From Nocardioides ganghwensis (GTDB lineage: Bacteria > Actinomycetota > Actinomycetes > Propionibacteriales > Nocardioidaceae): a stretch of DNA of 64,000 bases. The notes under the pieces were generated by a model. The model did no database searches. It had not been told where the DNA came from and was given only the letters and a program-made list of their open reading frames with translations. The stretch is taken from positions 62,001-126,000 of the forward strand of contig NZ_JACXYX010000005.1 of NCBI RefSeq assembly GCF_014779655.1, written 5' to 3'. Both the position numbers and the translations under genes were made by a program. Shown here piece after piece: positions 8,284-16,436 of this stretch (position 1 is the first letter of the stretch; every line of letters begins with the position of its first letter).

Positions 8284-9071
8284 GCGACGTGACGGCCGTG
8301 GTGCCGGTCAAGCGCCTCGACGCCGCCAAGTCGCGTCTGGCGCTCCCGCCTGCGCAGCGGCGCGCCCTCGCGCTCGCGTTCGCCCTCGACACGGTCGAGG
8401 CGCTGGTGGGGTGCGCGGCCGTGGCGGCGGTGGTGGTCGTGACCGCCGACCCCGACGCCGGTGCCCGGCTGCGCCGCCGAGGCGTACGCGTCGTGCCCGA
8501 GCAGGGCCCCGGCCTGGTCCCGGCGGTGCACGCGGGCATCCGTGCGGCGGTCGCGTGGCAGCCGCGGGCGGGCGTGCTGGTGGTGCCGGCCGACCTGCCG
8601 TGCCTGCGACCCGTCGACGTCGACGAGGTGCTCCGGTCCGCGGGCGGGGCGAGCGGCGCGTTCGTCCCCGACCGGTCCGGGACCGGCACCACGCTCGCGC
8701 ACCACCCGCGCGGGCCGTACGGCGTCGTCGCCGTCCCGCAGTACGGCCCCGGCTCGGCGGCCCGTCACGCCGCGCTCGGCCTGCGCGCGCTCGCGGACGC
8801 GCCCGTACGAGCGCGTCAGGACGTCGACACGCTCGACGACCTGCACGACGCCGCGGTCCTCGGCACCGGCGCGGCGACGTGGGCCGCGCTGTCAGCCCTC
8901 GCTGGCGGCCCAGCCGGTGATCCTGACGATCCGGCACACGAGCACGCGGTGGAACGGCTTGTCGGCGTACTGGGGGACCGTGCCGGCGAGCCGGTCGGCC
9001 AGCTCGTCGACGACGGCCGACGGAGGGTCGGGGACGTGCTCGCAGTCGGCGCGCACCCACCACAGCCGTGA
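8280..9071 (+). CDS. fbiD: 2-phospholactate / phosphoenolpyruvate guanylyltransferase (CofC/FbiD)
   Basis: Makes the activated lactyl- or enolpyruvyl-diphospho-guanosine donor used by FbiA in F420 assembly. The nucleotidyltransferase fold is visible: VVPVKRLDAAKSRLA at the N-terminus (the signature basic loop) and VVPADLPCLRP in the middle. The GTG start overlaps the kinase stop (GTGA). Family members are usually ~210-220 residues, whereas this frame gives 263. The last ~60 residues run antisense through the PPOX gene and look low-complexity, so the core enzyme ends near residue 205. The tail is either a real extension or an untidy late stop; a frameshift near 8890 in the assembled sequence is possible. 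The role in F420 synthesis is well supported by fbiC next door. Confidence 0.9.
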   Translation: MSDVTAVVPVKRLDAAKSRLALPPAQRRALALAFALDTVEALVGCAAVAAVVVVTADPDAGARLRRRGVRVVPEQGPGLVPAVHAGIRAAVAWQPRAGVLVVPADLPCLRPVDVDEVLRSAGGASGAFVPDRSGTGTTLAHHPRGPYGVVAVPQYGPGSAARHAALGLRALADAPVRARQDVDTLDDLHDAAVLGTGAATWAALSALAGGPAGDPDDPAHEHAVERLVGVLGDRAGEPVGQLVDDGRRRVGDVLAVGAHPPQP

Positions 9072-9320
9072 CCAGTCGTCGGCGTCCCAGTGCTCGACCA
9101 GCAGGGAGCCCCGGGGGTCGGCGGCCAGGTTGTCCTCGCGCTGGAGCCGTGAGGACTTCTTGGGCTTGACCTTGTCGATCGGGACCCCGACGTAGCCGTC
9201 GTCGGTGACGGTGTAGACCACCGGCTGGGGGTCGGGCCCGCGCTCGGGGTGCAGCGTGCAGAACACGCCGTGCACGTGCGCGCCGAGCCGGGACCGGGAC
9301 ACTTCCTCGTCGAGCCGCAT
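8892..9320 (-). CDS. PPOX-class F420-dependent oxidoreductase (Rv0121-like)
   Basis: A 142-residue single-domain protein of the pyridoxamine-oxidase-like split-barrel fold. Conserved segments are GVFCTLHPERGPDPQPVVYTV, VDKVKPKKSS-like (here IDKVKPKKSSRLQREDN) and SRLWWVRADCEHV, which match the mycobacterial Rv0121 group of F420-binding PPOX proteins. It likely reduces an unknown substrate with F420H2. The ATG at 9320 gives the expected length. Its 3' half overlaps the tail of cofC by 180 bases on the other strand, which is unusual for two real genes. Because this protein is conserved up to its C-terminus (VCRIVRITGW), the overlap is best explained by the cofC tail being non-essential. Confidence 0.85.
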   Translation of the reverse strand: MRLDEEVSRSRLGAHVHGVFCTLHPERGPDPQPVVYTVTDDGYVGVPIDKVKPKKSSRLQREDNLAADPRGSLLVEHWDADDWSRLWWVRADCEHVPDPPSAVVDELADRLAGTVPQYADKPFHRVLVCRIVRITGWAASEG

Positions 9321-9435
9321 GGGGCCAGCCTCCACCCTCCGCGGGCGCCGGACCATCACGCCTTCCTCAACGCTGGCCGGACGTGCTTGACCCGCACCCG
9401 GTTGCCGGAGAGGTTGTCGCCATGGGGTCGACGAG

Positions 9436-10962
9436 ATGAACCTCGCCAGCTGGGTGGAGCGGCAGGGTCGCCGGCTGCGCGACCGGCCGGCCCTCGCCGT
9501 CGGGCAGGACGTGCACGCCACCTGGGCCGAGCTCGCCGCGCGGGTCGCCGGCGCCGCCCGCGGCCTCCGCGAGGACCTCGGGCTGGAGCCGGGGGACCGG
9601 GTGGCCCTCGTGATGGACAACCGCCCGGAGTACCTCGAGGCGCAGTTCGCCGCGTGGCACGCCGGGCTCGTCGCCGTGCCGGTCAACGCGCGGCTGCACC
9701 GCGACGAGGTCGCCTGGATCCTGGAGCACTCCGGCGCCCGGGCGGTCGTCACCGACGAGGCGCACGCCGACGACGTCTCGACCCTGCGCGACCGGATCGA
9801 CACCGTCGAGGAGGTCGTGCTCGTGCCCGGGCCCGCGTGGGACCGCCTCACCGCGGCCGAGCCGGCGGCCATGACCGACCGCGGCAGCGACGACCCGGCC
9901 TGGCTCTTCTACACCAGCGGCACCACCGGCCGGCCCAAGGGCGCGACGCTCACCCACGGCAACCTGCTGATGGCGTCGCTGAGCTACTTCGCCGACATCG
10001 GCCCGGTCTCCGCCGACGACAGCGTCCTGCACGCGGCGCCGCTCTCGCACGGCTCGGGCCTGTACGGCCTGCCGCACGTCGCGCGCGGTGCGGTCAGCGT
10101 GTTCCCGTCGCACGGTCCGCTGACCGGCGCGGAGCTCCTCGGGCTGACCCGACGCTGGCCGGGCATGTCGTTCTTCGCCGCGCCGATCATGGTCCGCCGG
10201 CTGGCGGGCGACGACGCGCTCGTCGGCGCCGACCTCAGCGGGCTCAAGACGATCATCTACGGCGGTGCGCCGATGTACCTCGCCGACCTCGAGGCCGCGC
10301 TCGCGACCTTCGGACCACGGCTGGCGCAGATCTACGGTCAGGGCGAGACGCCGATGACGATCACCGGCCTGTCGCTGCAGGACCACGCCGACACCGACCA
10401 CCCGCGGTGGCGCGAGCGGATGCAGTCCGTCGGGTTCCCGCGCACCGACGTCGAGGTGCGGGTGGCCGACGACGACGGCCACCCCCTCCCGCCCGGGGAG
10501 CCCGGCGAGGTGCTCGTCCGCGGCGCCGTCGTGATGGCGGGCTACTGGAACCAGCCCGAGGAGACCGCCGAGGCGCTGCGCGACGGGTGGCTGCACACCG
10601 GCGACGTCGGCAGCCTCGACGAGGACGGGTTCCTCACGCTGCACGACCGGTCCAAGGACCTCATCATCAGCGGCGGGATGAACATCTATCCCCGCGAGGT
10701 CGAGGAGGTGCTGCTGCGCCACCCGCACGTCGAGGCGGCGGCAGTCGTGGGCCGGCCCGACCCCGAGTGGGGCGAGTCCGTGGTGGCCTTCGTGGTCACC
10801 GACGGCACCGAGCCCCCGGTCGAGGAGCTGGACCGGATCTGCCTGGACAGCATCGCCCGGTTCAAGCGGCCCAAGGACTACCGCTTCGTCGACGCGCTGC
10901 CGACGAACAACTACGGCAAGGTCCTCAAGCGCGAGCTGAGGGAGCGGCTGCAGCAGCGTTGA
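9436..10962 (+). CDS. AMP-binding acyl-CoA synthetase / ligase
   Basis: A 508-residue member of the ANL (acyl-CoA synthetase) superfamily. The P-loop YTSGTTGRPKGATLTHGN is at ~157. The A5-type motif reads YGQGE (commonly YGxTE), and the A8 hinge is DRSKDLIISGGMNIYPREVEE. The catalytic Lys sits in NNYGKVLKRELRE near the C-terminus. It would activate a carboxylic acid to acyl-AMP and then acyl-CoA; the substrate cannot be read from the sequence, and medium or long-chain fatty acids or aromatic acids are possible. It has no close operon partner but is followed by F420-dependent enzymes. The start at 9436 fits family N-termini, although no strong ribosome binding site was seen. Confidence 0.9.
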   Translation: MNLASWVERQGRRLRDRPALAVGQDVHATWAELAARVAGAARGLREDLGLEPGDRVALVMDNRPEYLEAQFAAWHAGLVAVPVNARLHRDEVAWILEHSGARAVVTDEAHADDVSTLRDRIDTVEEVVLVPGPAWDRLTAAEPAAMTDRGSDDPAWLFYTSGTTGRPKGATLTHGNLLMASLSYFADIGPVSADDSVLHAAPLSHGSGLYGLPHVARGAVSVFPSHGPLTGAELLGLTRRWPGMSFFAAPIMVRRLAGDDALVGADLSGLKTIIYGGAPMYLADLEAALATFGPRLAQIYGQGETPMTITGLSLQDHADTDHPRWRERMQSVGFPRTDVEVRVADDDGHPLPPGEPGEVLVRGAVVMAGYWNQPEETAEALRDGWLHTGDVGSLDEDGFLTLHDRSKDLIISGGMNIYPREVEEVLLRHPHVEAAAVVGRPDPEWGESVVAFVVTDGTEPPVEELDRICLDSIARFKRPKDYRFVDALPTNNYGKVLKRELRERLQQR

Positions 10963-11005
10963 GGAAACCATGAGCGACCCGCCCTTGCGGGTGGGCAGGC
11001 TCGAC

Positions 11006-11021
11006 TGTGGGATACGTCACA
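11006..11021. promoter_or_regulatory. Possible CRP/GlxR-type operator, one mismatch
   Basis: TGTGG-N6-TCACA, one base off the TGTGA-N6-TCACA consensus of CRP-family regulators, lies 43 bp upstream of the luciferase-like oxidoreductase start at 11064. A perfect consensus copy occurs at 37603. Assignment rests on the motif alone. Confidence 0.35.
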
Positions 11022-11063
11022 TAGGGCCGCCGGGCCAGATCCCTCCCGAGGAGATGTTGTGAG

Positions 11064-12050
11064 ATGAAGCTCGCCCTCTACCTGCCGACGTTCCGCAACC
11101 ACGTCACGGTGCAGGAGCTCGCCGACCTGACCGACCTGGCCGAGGAGCTCGACTTCGACTCCGTGTGGACCCTCGACCGCCTCGTGGTCCCCGAGGCCTC
11201 CGACCGCGGGGAGCTCCAGTACCCCTTCGGCATGATGAAGGAGTTCCCGACCCAGCTGCCGGTGGAGTCGCGCGGCAAGTGGTTCCAGGGCTGGCCGATC
11301 CTGCCGTGGCTGGCGGCGCGCACCGAGAAGCTGCGGTTCGGCATGAGCATCACCAACACGCCCTTCCGGAGCCCGGCCCTCTTCGCCGCCGAGTGCGCCA
11401 CCATCGACCACCTGTCCAACGGCCGCCTCAACGTCGGCATCGGCTCGGGCTGGATGCCCGAGGAGTTCGCCGCCGCGAGCGTCGCCGACCGCTTCCCGCG
11501 GCGGCACTCCCACGTCCGCGAGACCATCGAGATCGCCCAGGGCATCTGGACCAACGAGATCTTCGAGTACCACGGCGAGCACGCCGACTTCGAGCCGTGC
11601 GGCTTCGGCCACAAGCCGGTGCAGAAGCCGCACCCGCCGATCTACTTCAGCGGCCTGCGCGACCCCAAGCGCTCGGCCAACCGCGTCGCCAAGTACGGCC
11701 TGCACGGCTGGATCGGCATCCAGGACACCCCGCGCGAGTTCACCGAGTGGCGCACCGCCATCGCCCGCGAGCTCGAGGAGCTCGGCAAGTCGATCGACGA
11801 CCTCGACATGTGCTCGATGATCTGGTTCACCATCACCGACGAGGACGTCGACCAGACCGACAACGGCAAGGTCTCCAACATCCTCGTCGGCAGCGAGCGG
11901 CAGATCGTCGACATGCTCAAGACCTACCAGGAGGCCGGCATGACGATGCCGCTGCTGTGGCCGCCCTTCGCCGACGTGCCGGTGTCGAAGACCCTCGACG
12001 ACCTCAAGCGGCTCAAGAACGACATCATGCCCAAGGTGGAGGCGTCCTAG
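11064..12050 (+). CDS. LLM-class F420-dependent oxidoreductase
   Basis: A 328-residue protein with the bacterial luciferase-like TIM-barrel fold. The N-terminal MKLALYLPTFRN strand, the LRFGMSITNTPFRSPALFAAE region, GRLNVGIGSGWMPEEF and HPPIYFSGL are typical of F420-dependent members (TIGR03619-like). It probably uses F420H2 or F420 to oxidise or reduce an unknown substrate. GAGGAG lies 10 bases upstream of the ATG, and a CRP-like site is at 11006. Its stop codon overlaps the stop of the convergent LLM gene in a shared CTAG. It is one of three luciferase-like genes in 3 kb, with fbiC, cofC and a PPOX protein nearby. Confidence 0.88.
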   Translation: MKLALYLPTFRNHVTVQELADLTDLAEELDFDSVWTLDRLVVPEASDRGELQYPFGMMKEFPTQLPVESRGKWFQGWPILPWLAARTEKLRFGMSITNTPFRSPALFAAECATIDHLSNGRLNVGIGSGWMPEEFAAASVADRFPRRHSHVRETIEIAQGIWTNEIFEYHGEHADFEPCGFGHKPVQKPHPPIYFSGLRDPKRSANRVAKYGLHGWIGIQDTPREFTEWRTAIARELEELGKSIDDLDMCSMIWFTITDEDVDQTDNGKVSNILVGSERQIVDMLKTYQEAGMTMPLLWPPFADVPVSKTLDDLKRLKNDIMPKVEAS

Positions 12051-13036
12051 GAGCCCCGGCGGGCCGGGGCGAGGGCGTGCAGGACGTGCTCCGCCTCGGC
12101 CACCGCGCCCTCGGGGTCGACGTCGGGCGAGCCCACCCGCGGCGAGAAGTTGAGGTCGACGAAGACCTCGCCCGCGCCGCGGCGGCGTACGGCTGCGAGG
12201 TCCTCGAGCACCTGGTCTCGCGTGCCGTGGAACTGGCGGCGTCCCGGACCCGGGTCCGCGTCCACCAGGTCGACCACCGCGCGCAGCAGGATGCGTACGG
12301 CTCCCGGGTCGCGCCCGGCCTCGCGGGCGCCCTCGCGCACCAGGTCGACGGAGTCGGCGAGCGTGTCGAGGTCCTGCCGGGTGCTGCCGATCCAGCCCTG
12401 GGCCAGCCTGCCGGCACGCCGCAGCCCGGCCGGCGCGGCGCCACCGACGAGGACCGGCGGGTGTGGGCGCTGGATGGGCCGGATGCCGAGGTGCGACCGC
12501 GGGACGGAGTAGTGCTCGCCGTGGAGCTCGACCGGGTCCTCGGTCCACAGCGCCACCAGGCAGCGCAGGTACTCCTCGAACCGCGCCCCGCGCCCGGCGT
12601 ACGGCACCCCCGCGGCCTCGTACTCCTCGGGCAGCCACCCCATGCCGAGCCCGACCGTCAACCGTCCCGAGGCGAGGTGGTCGAGCGTGGCCATCGCCTT
12701 GGCGAGGAGCGCGGGCGGCGTGAACGGCGCGCACAGCGTCGCCGTGCCGAGCCCGATGCGGGTGGTGTGCGAGGCGACGTGCGCGAGCGGCAGGACGGCG
12801 TCGTGGACGGCGGCGTACGTCGGGTCCTCCACCGGCCTCGTGCCGGGGTTCTCCACCGGCCTGCCCGCTGCGTCCGTGGGGGTGGCGGCGAGCGGCTGGA
12901 GCACCCGCTGGAAGGTCCACAGCGAGGCGTAGCCGAGCTCCTCGGCGAGGCGGGCCACGTGGATCATCGCGGCCGGTGTTGCCCAGCTCCCGGAGACTGG
13001 CAGCCCGAACCCCAGCGCGGGGAGGTCGTCGTCCAT
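12047..13036 (-). CDS. LLM-class F420-dependent oxidoreductase (TIGR03619 type)
   Basis: A 329-residue luciferase-like TIM-barrel protein. Diagnostic segments are [56 protein letters not shown] and [20 protein letters not shown]. It is predicted to use F420 rather than FMN; the substrate is unknown. Compared with the convergent paralogue at 11064 it has a longer loop near residues 60-75 (the [17 protein letters not shown] segment). It is divergent from the fgd-like gene with 56 bases between starts, so the two may share a control region. Neither a ribosome binding site nor a TANNNT box is obvious ahead of its ATG. Confidence 0.87.
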   Translation of the reverse strand: MDDDLPALGFGLPVSGSWATPAAMIHVARLAEELGYASLWTFQRVLQPLAATPTDAAGRPVENPGTRPVEDPTYAAVHDAVLPLAHVASHTTRIGLGTATLCAPFTPPALLAKAMATLDHLASGRLTVGLGMGWLPEEYEAAGVPYAGRGARFEEYLRCLVALWTEDPVELHGEHYSVPRSHLGIRPIQRPHPPVLVGGAAPAGLRRAGRLAQGWIGSTRQDLDTLADSVDLVREGAREAGRDPGAVRILLRAVVDLVDADPGPGRRQFHGTRDQVLEDLAAVRRRGAGEVFVDLNFSPRVGSPDVDPEGAVAEAEHVLHALAPARRGS

Positions 13037-13092
13037 CGGGCCACGATGTCACCGCCCCCGAGAACCCGCACCCCGAACGAACGGACCCGCCC

Positions 13093-14115
13093 GTGAACCA
13101 GACCTCCCCCCTCGCCGTCGGCTACAAGGCCTCCGCGGAGCAGTTCGGCCCGCGCGAGCTCGTCGAGCTCGGCGTGCGCGCCGAGAAGGTCGGCCTCGAC
13201 AGCGTGTGGATCAGCGACCACCTGCAGCCCTGGCGGCACGAGGGCGGTCACGCGCCCAACGCCCTCGCCGCGATGGCCGCGATCGGCGAGCGCACGGAGC
13301 GGGTGGTGCTCGGCACCAGCGTGCTCACGCCGACCTTCCGCTACAACCCGGCCGTGCTGGCGCAGCAGTTCGCGACGCTCGCGCTGCTCAACCCCGGCCG
13401 CGTGGTGCTCGGCGTCGGTACGGGCGAGGCGCTCAACGAGATCTCCGTCGGGCTGGCCGAGTGGCCGGAGTTCAAGGAGCGGTGGGCGCGGCTGCGCGAG
13501 TCCGTACGCCTGATGCGGGAGCTGTGGGCGGGGGAGCGGGTGACCTTCGACGGCGACTACTACCGCACGGTCGACGCCACGATCTACGACCGGCCCGAGG
13601 GCGGCGTCCCGATCTGGGTCGCCGCGGGCGGTCCGCAGATGGCGAAGTACGCCGGGCGCGTCGGCGACGGCTTCATCTGCACGAGCGGCAAGGGGATGGA
13701 CCTCTACACCGACAAGCTGCTGCCCGCGGTCGAGGAGGGCCTCGCCGCGTCCGACTCCCGGCGCGACTTCACCCGGATGATCGAGATCAAGCTGTCGTAC
13801 GCCCCGACCCGCGAGGAGGCGCTCGAGAACTGCCGCTTCTGGGCGCCGCTGTCACTGAGCGCCGAGCAGAAGCACCAGCTCGACGACCCGATGGAGATGG
13901 CCGCCGCCGCCGACGCACTGCCCATCGAGCAGGTCGCCTCCCGCTGGATCGTCGCGACCACGCCCGACGAGGTCGTCGACGCGGTCCGGCCCTACGTCGA
14001 GGCGGGCTTCGACCACCTGGTCTTCCACGGCCCGGGCCACGACCAGGAGCAGTTCCTGACGTCCTTCGCCGACGAGGTGCTGCCGGGGGTGCGGGGGCTG
14101 GTCTCCGGTGGTTGA
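13093..14115 (+). CDS. fgd: F420-dependent glucose-6-phosphate dehydrogenase-like enzyme
   Basis: A 340-residue luciferase-like protein closely resembling mycobacterial Fgd1. [19 protein letters not shown] near the N-terminus, [17 protein letters not shown] (here [16 protein letters not shown]), [54 protein letters not shown] and [14 protein letters not shown] all match Fgd1 landmarks, including the catalytic region around His40/Trp44 and Glu109. It reduces F420 to F420H2 using a sugar phosphate, supplying electrons to the other F420 enzymes. Some Nocardioides relatives of this family act on other sugar phosphates, so strict glucose-6-phosphate specificity is not proven. The GTG at 13093 is chosen by homology; the frame is open upstream but has no conserved sequence. 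Confidence 0.9.
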   Translation: MNQTSPLAVGYKASAEQFGPRELVELGVRAEKVGLDSVWISDHLQPWRHEGGHAPNALAAMAAIGERTERVVLGTSVLTPTFRYNPAVLAQQFATLALLNPGRVVLGVGTGEALNEISVGLAEWPEFKERWARLRESVRLMRELWAGERVTFDGDYYRTVDATIYDRPEGGVPIWVAAGGPQMAKYAGRVGDGFICTSGKGMDLYTDKLLPAVEEGLAASDSRRDFTRMIEIKLSYAPTREEALENCRFWAPLSLSAEQKHQLDDPMEMAAAADALPIEQVASRWIVATTPDEVVDAVRPYVEAGFDHLVFHGPGHDQEQFLTSFADEVLPGVRGLVSGG

Positions 14116-14133
14116 GGTGCGAGCGCAGCGAGC
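14106..14133. repeat. Half-copy of GGTTTCGAG/CTCAACC palindromic repeat
   Basis: A 28-base stretch running from CGGTGGTTGAGG to GCAGCGAGC is identical to the reverse complement of the right part of the repeat at 16493-16534. It overlaps the last codons of the fgd-like gene, so the C-terminal residues GG and the stop lie within the repeat. Only one arm is present here. Confidence 0.7.
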
Positions 14134-14178
14134 GGCAGAGGACCACTGTTCCGAGCTTGAGCGCCGGAGCCGCGGGCC

Positions 14179-14679
14179 CTAGTCGACGCTCGCCACCGGG
14201 ACTGTCTTGGTCGTGCCGTCCGACCAGGCGGTTGAAGACCACGAGACCTTCAAGGTGGTGCCTGCGTCGATGGTTGCGGGATAAGCGAGGTCCATGTCGC
14301 ACACGTACAGGACGTCGATAAGCATGACCTCCGACTCCACGACTTCGCCGTGGTGCACGGCGATGACAGCCTGATGGCTGTCAGAGGTGTCCACCTGCTT
14401 GGCCAACGAGGTGGCGCCCGGCCAGTCGAAGCCGAGCTCGTCGGTGATCGCGGTCGCCCCTGTGTACGCGCACACGATCACCACGTCGGAGACGTCGCGG
14501 TCGTAGATGTCGGACACAGTGATGGCCCGCACCTGACCTGCCGACTCCATGAAGTCTTGCACCGACGTGCCATCTGCATCGTCCCCACCGCAGGCGCCCA
14601 CGACCGCGGAGAGGGCCGTCACGGCCAGCCACTTGCCGGCGGGCCCTCGTCGAGACGTCGAAGTCAACCTGCGAGGCAC
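14179..14679 (-). CDS. Hypothetical lipoprotein
   Basis: A 166-residue protein of unknown function. With the GTG at 14679 as start, the N-terminus is basic (RRLTSTSRRG), followed by a hydrophobic stretch and a lipobox ending VVGAC-GG, so it should be lipid-anchored outside the membrane. The mature part has an acidic spacer and two further cysteines (VVIVCAYTG and YVCDMDLAY) that could pair. The start is supported by TACGGT (plus-strand 14686-14691) exactly 6 bases upstream, the leaderless pattern seen at many genes here. A longer ATG start at 14748 would bury the signal sequence. It lies between a repeat fragment and the HNH gene. Confidence 0.7.
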   Translation of the reverse strand: MPRRLTSTSRRGPAGKWLAVTALSAVVGACGGDDADGTSVQDFMESAGQVRAITVSDIYDRDVSDVVIVCAYTGATAITDELGFDWPGATSLAKQVDTSDSHQAVIAVHHGEVVESEVMLIDVLYVCDMDLAYPATIDAGTTLKVSWSSTAWSDGTTKTVPVASVD

Positions 14680-14789
14680 GACGTCACCGTACTGGGCTGG
14701 GGCGCCGCGGCACCCGTGCAGAGCAGCGTGCCGAGCAGGACGCGCCACCGGCCCCGCCGGTCATTGGTCTGGCGGGGTGTGGGGCGGGG

Positions 14790-16436
14790 TCATCGTCGAC
14801 GGGGTCGCGGGATGCCAGGTGGGTGGTGCTCGCTCGTCGAGGAGGGCGCTCTGGCGCCCGTCACGAGACCCGGCTCCATCGCCGTGGTCCCGGTGTGGTC
14901 GCGTCGGTAGCGGTGTCCGTGGGGTGAGGTCCACTCGAACACCCCGTTCTCGACCATCCGGTAGGTCCATGCCGAGTGGGTCTTCAGGCGGTGGTGGAAG
15001 CGGCACAGGCAGGCGAGGTTGTCGGTCTGCGTGGGGCCGGGTTGGGGTCTGCCCTCGGCTTCGGCGTCGTGGTCGTAAGCGATGACGTGGTCGACGTCGC
15101 AGCCCCGGGCGGGACGGGTGCACCGGGGGAACACGCAGGCGCGGTCGCGCAGCTGGACCTGCTCGCGGAGCCGGTCGGGGATCTCATAGCCCTGCGCCGT
15201 CAGGTTGGCGTTGAGGTCGATGACTGGCTTGATCGTGACCTTCGTGCGGGAGTCCGCACACCACGACTTGATCTGGTCGAGCAGCACGAGCCGCTGGCCG
15301 TTCTCCATGCGTCCGGTCGAGCCGAACACCGTGGCGTCGCCGGAGAGGCTGGCGTCGAGGTGGGCGTGGATGACGACCTCACGCGCAGCCGGCAGATCAT
15401 CGGACTCGGTGCTCTCGCCGTCGGTGCCGTCGGTGCCGTCGGTGCTCTCGCTGCCGTCGGTGCCGTCGGTGCCGTCGGTGCCGTCGGTGCTCTCGGTGGT
15501 TGAGGTGCGAGCCCTTCGAGACGCCTCGTCCCTCGGCTCCTCAGGATGAACTCCGCGAGCCTCGAAACCACCAGCCCCCACGCCGCCGTCCTGGAACGCC
15601 AGGTCCAGCGCGGTCTGCGTCCGGGCGAGGTCACCGAGCGCCTTGGCGCGTCGTGCGTCGAGTGGCAGCTCGGATCCGAGGGCCTTCTGGACCGCTGCGT
15701 GGTGGGCGACGGCGCGGTCGAAGTCGAGGGCGTCGGCGATGTCCACCTCCGCCTCGATGCGCATCGTCCCGGCGTAGTGCAGGTCGTCGGTGTTCACGGT
15801 GACGTGGCGCGGGTCGACGGCGAGGTAGCCGTCCTCCGGGTCAGCGGCAGGGTCGGCGACCGCGAGGTCGTAGCGCTTGATGGCCTCGGCGACGAGCCGG
15901 TCGAGCTGTGCCTGGCCGATGCGTCCGGCGACGGCGGCGACCTGGGAGTCGACGAACCCCGCCGCCTCACGAGTGAGTGCCGGGGAGGTGTGGATGGTGG
16001 TGTCGGCGACCACCCTCGCCCGCCACGCAGGGACCTTGCCGGCGTGGACCTGCTCCCACAGGCGGGGGAGGCGGTGGCGCAGCTCTAACGCCTGACCGAT
16101 CAGCTTCTTCGCAGCGGTCGTGGAGATGCCCAGGACTCCGCCGAGCTCGGCCACGCAGAACTCCGCCACCAGCGGAGCGCCTTCGCCGGCGATGGGCTCC
16201 TCCTGCTCACACCCCGGGACGGTGAACGAGGCCGCGTCGTGGATGGACTCCGGCGGGTGCAGGTCGGCCCACTGCGCGGCGAGGGTGAGCTGGCGGGCGG
16301 CCTCGGCGTGCTCGAGGTCGCGGGAGGCCTTGATCGAGGCAAGCAGATCGGCGGGCGAGAGGTCGTCTGCGACCCCTCGTGCCGGTGCTGCCAGTCCGTC
16401 GATCATGTGCACGATTTTAGTCGTCGGGTCCGACAA
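14790..16436 (-). CDS. DUF222 / HNH endonuclease-signature protein (13E12 family)
   Basis: A 548-residue protein. Residues ~25-290 match DUF222, the domain of the multicopy mycobacterial 13E12 family. Residues ~465-525 carry an HNH nuclease motif: CDVDHVIAYDHD, an Asn in TDNLACLC, and FHHRLKTH, with RACVFPRCTRPA supplying zinc-binding cysteines. Between them lies a variable linker, ~residues 285-342. The linker is made of a 78-bp palindromic repeat inserted in frame (15495-15572, encoding a stretch starting GGFEARG and ending RARTSTTE) followed by 9-bp repeats encoding TDG units. DUF222-HNH genes are abundant in Nocardioides and thought to be mobile, but their activity is unproven. The start at 16436 could instead be the ATG 10 codons in. 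It is surrounded by the same repeat family. Confidence 0.9.
   Translation of the reverse strand: MSDPTTKIVHMIDGLAAPARGVADDLSPADLLASIKASRDLEHAEAARQLTLAAQWADLHPPESIHDAASFTVPGCEQEEPIAGEGAPLVAEFCVAELGGVLGISTTAAKKLIGQALELRHRLPRLWEQVHAGKVPAWRARVVADTTIHTSPALTREAAGFVDSQVAAVAGRIGQAQLDRLVAEAIKRYDLAVADPAADPEDGYLAVDPRHVTVNTDDLHYAGTMRIEAEVDIADALDFDRAVAHHAAVQKALGSELPLDARRAKALGDLARTQTALDLAFQDGGVGAGGFEARGVHPEEPRDEASRRARTSTTESTDGTDGTDGTDGSESTDGTDGTDGESTESDDLPAAREVVIHAHLDASLSGDATVFGSTGRMENGQRLVLLDQIKSWCADSRTKVTIKPVIDLNANLTAQGYEIPDRLREQVQLRDRACVFPRCTRPARGCDVDHVIAYDHDAEAEGRPQPGPTQTDNLACLCRFHHRLKTHSAWTYRMVENGVFEWTSPHGHRYRRDHTGTTAMEPGLVTGARAPSSTSEHHPPGIPRPRRR
15411..15494. repeat. 9-bp coding microsatellite (TDG/SES units) in HNH gene
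   Basis: About nine imperfect copies of a 9-base unit (GTCGGTGCC on the plus strand) run up to the inserted palindrome at 15495. They encode TDG repeats broken by SES and TES in the DUF222-HNH linker. All changes keep the frame. Such tracts commonly vary in length between strains. Confidence 0.8.
15495..15572. repeat. 78-bp palindromic repeat inserted in frame in the HNH gene
   Basis: The left end begins GGTGGTTGAGGTGCGAGC and the right end finishes GCGAGCCTCGAAACCACC; these arms are near-complementary and match the intergenic repeats at 14106, 16493 and 16626. The length is 78 bases, 26 codons, so the reading frame survives. The encoded residues belong to neither DUF222 nor HNH. Confidence 0.8.

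Noticed and set aside
8093..8692. Arg/Thr-rich antisense ORF over the kinase/cofC junction
   Set aside because: Shadow frame without recognisable features; both plus-strand genes are clear.
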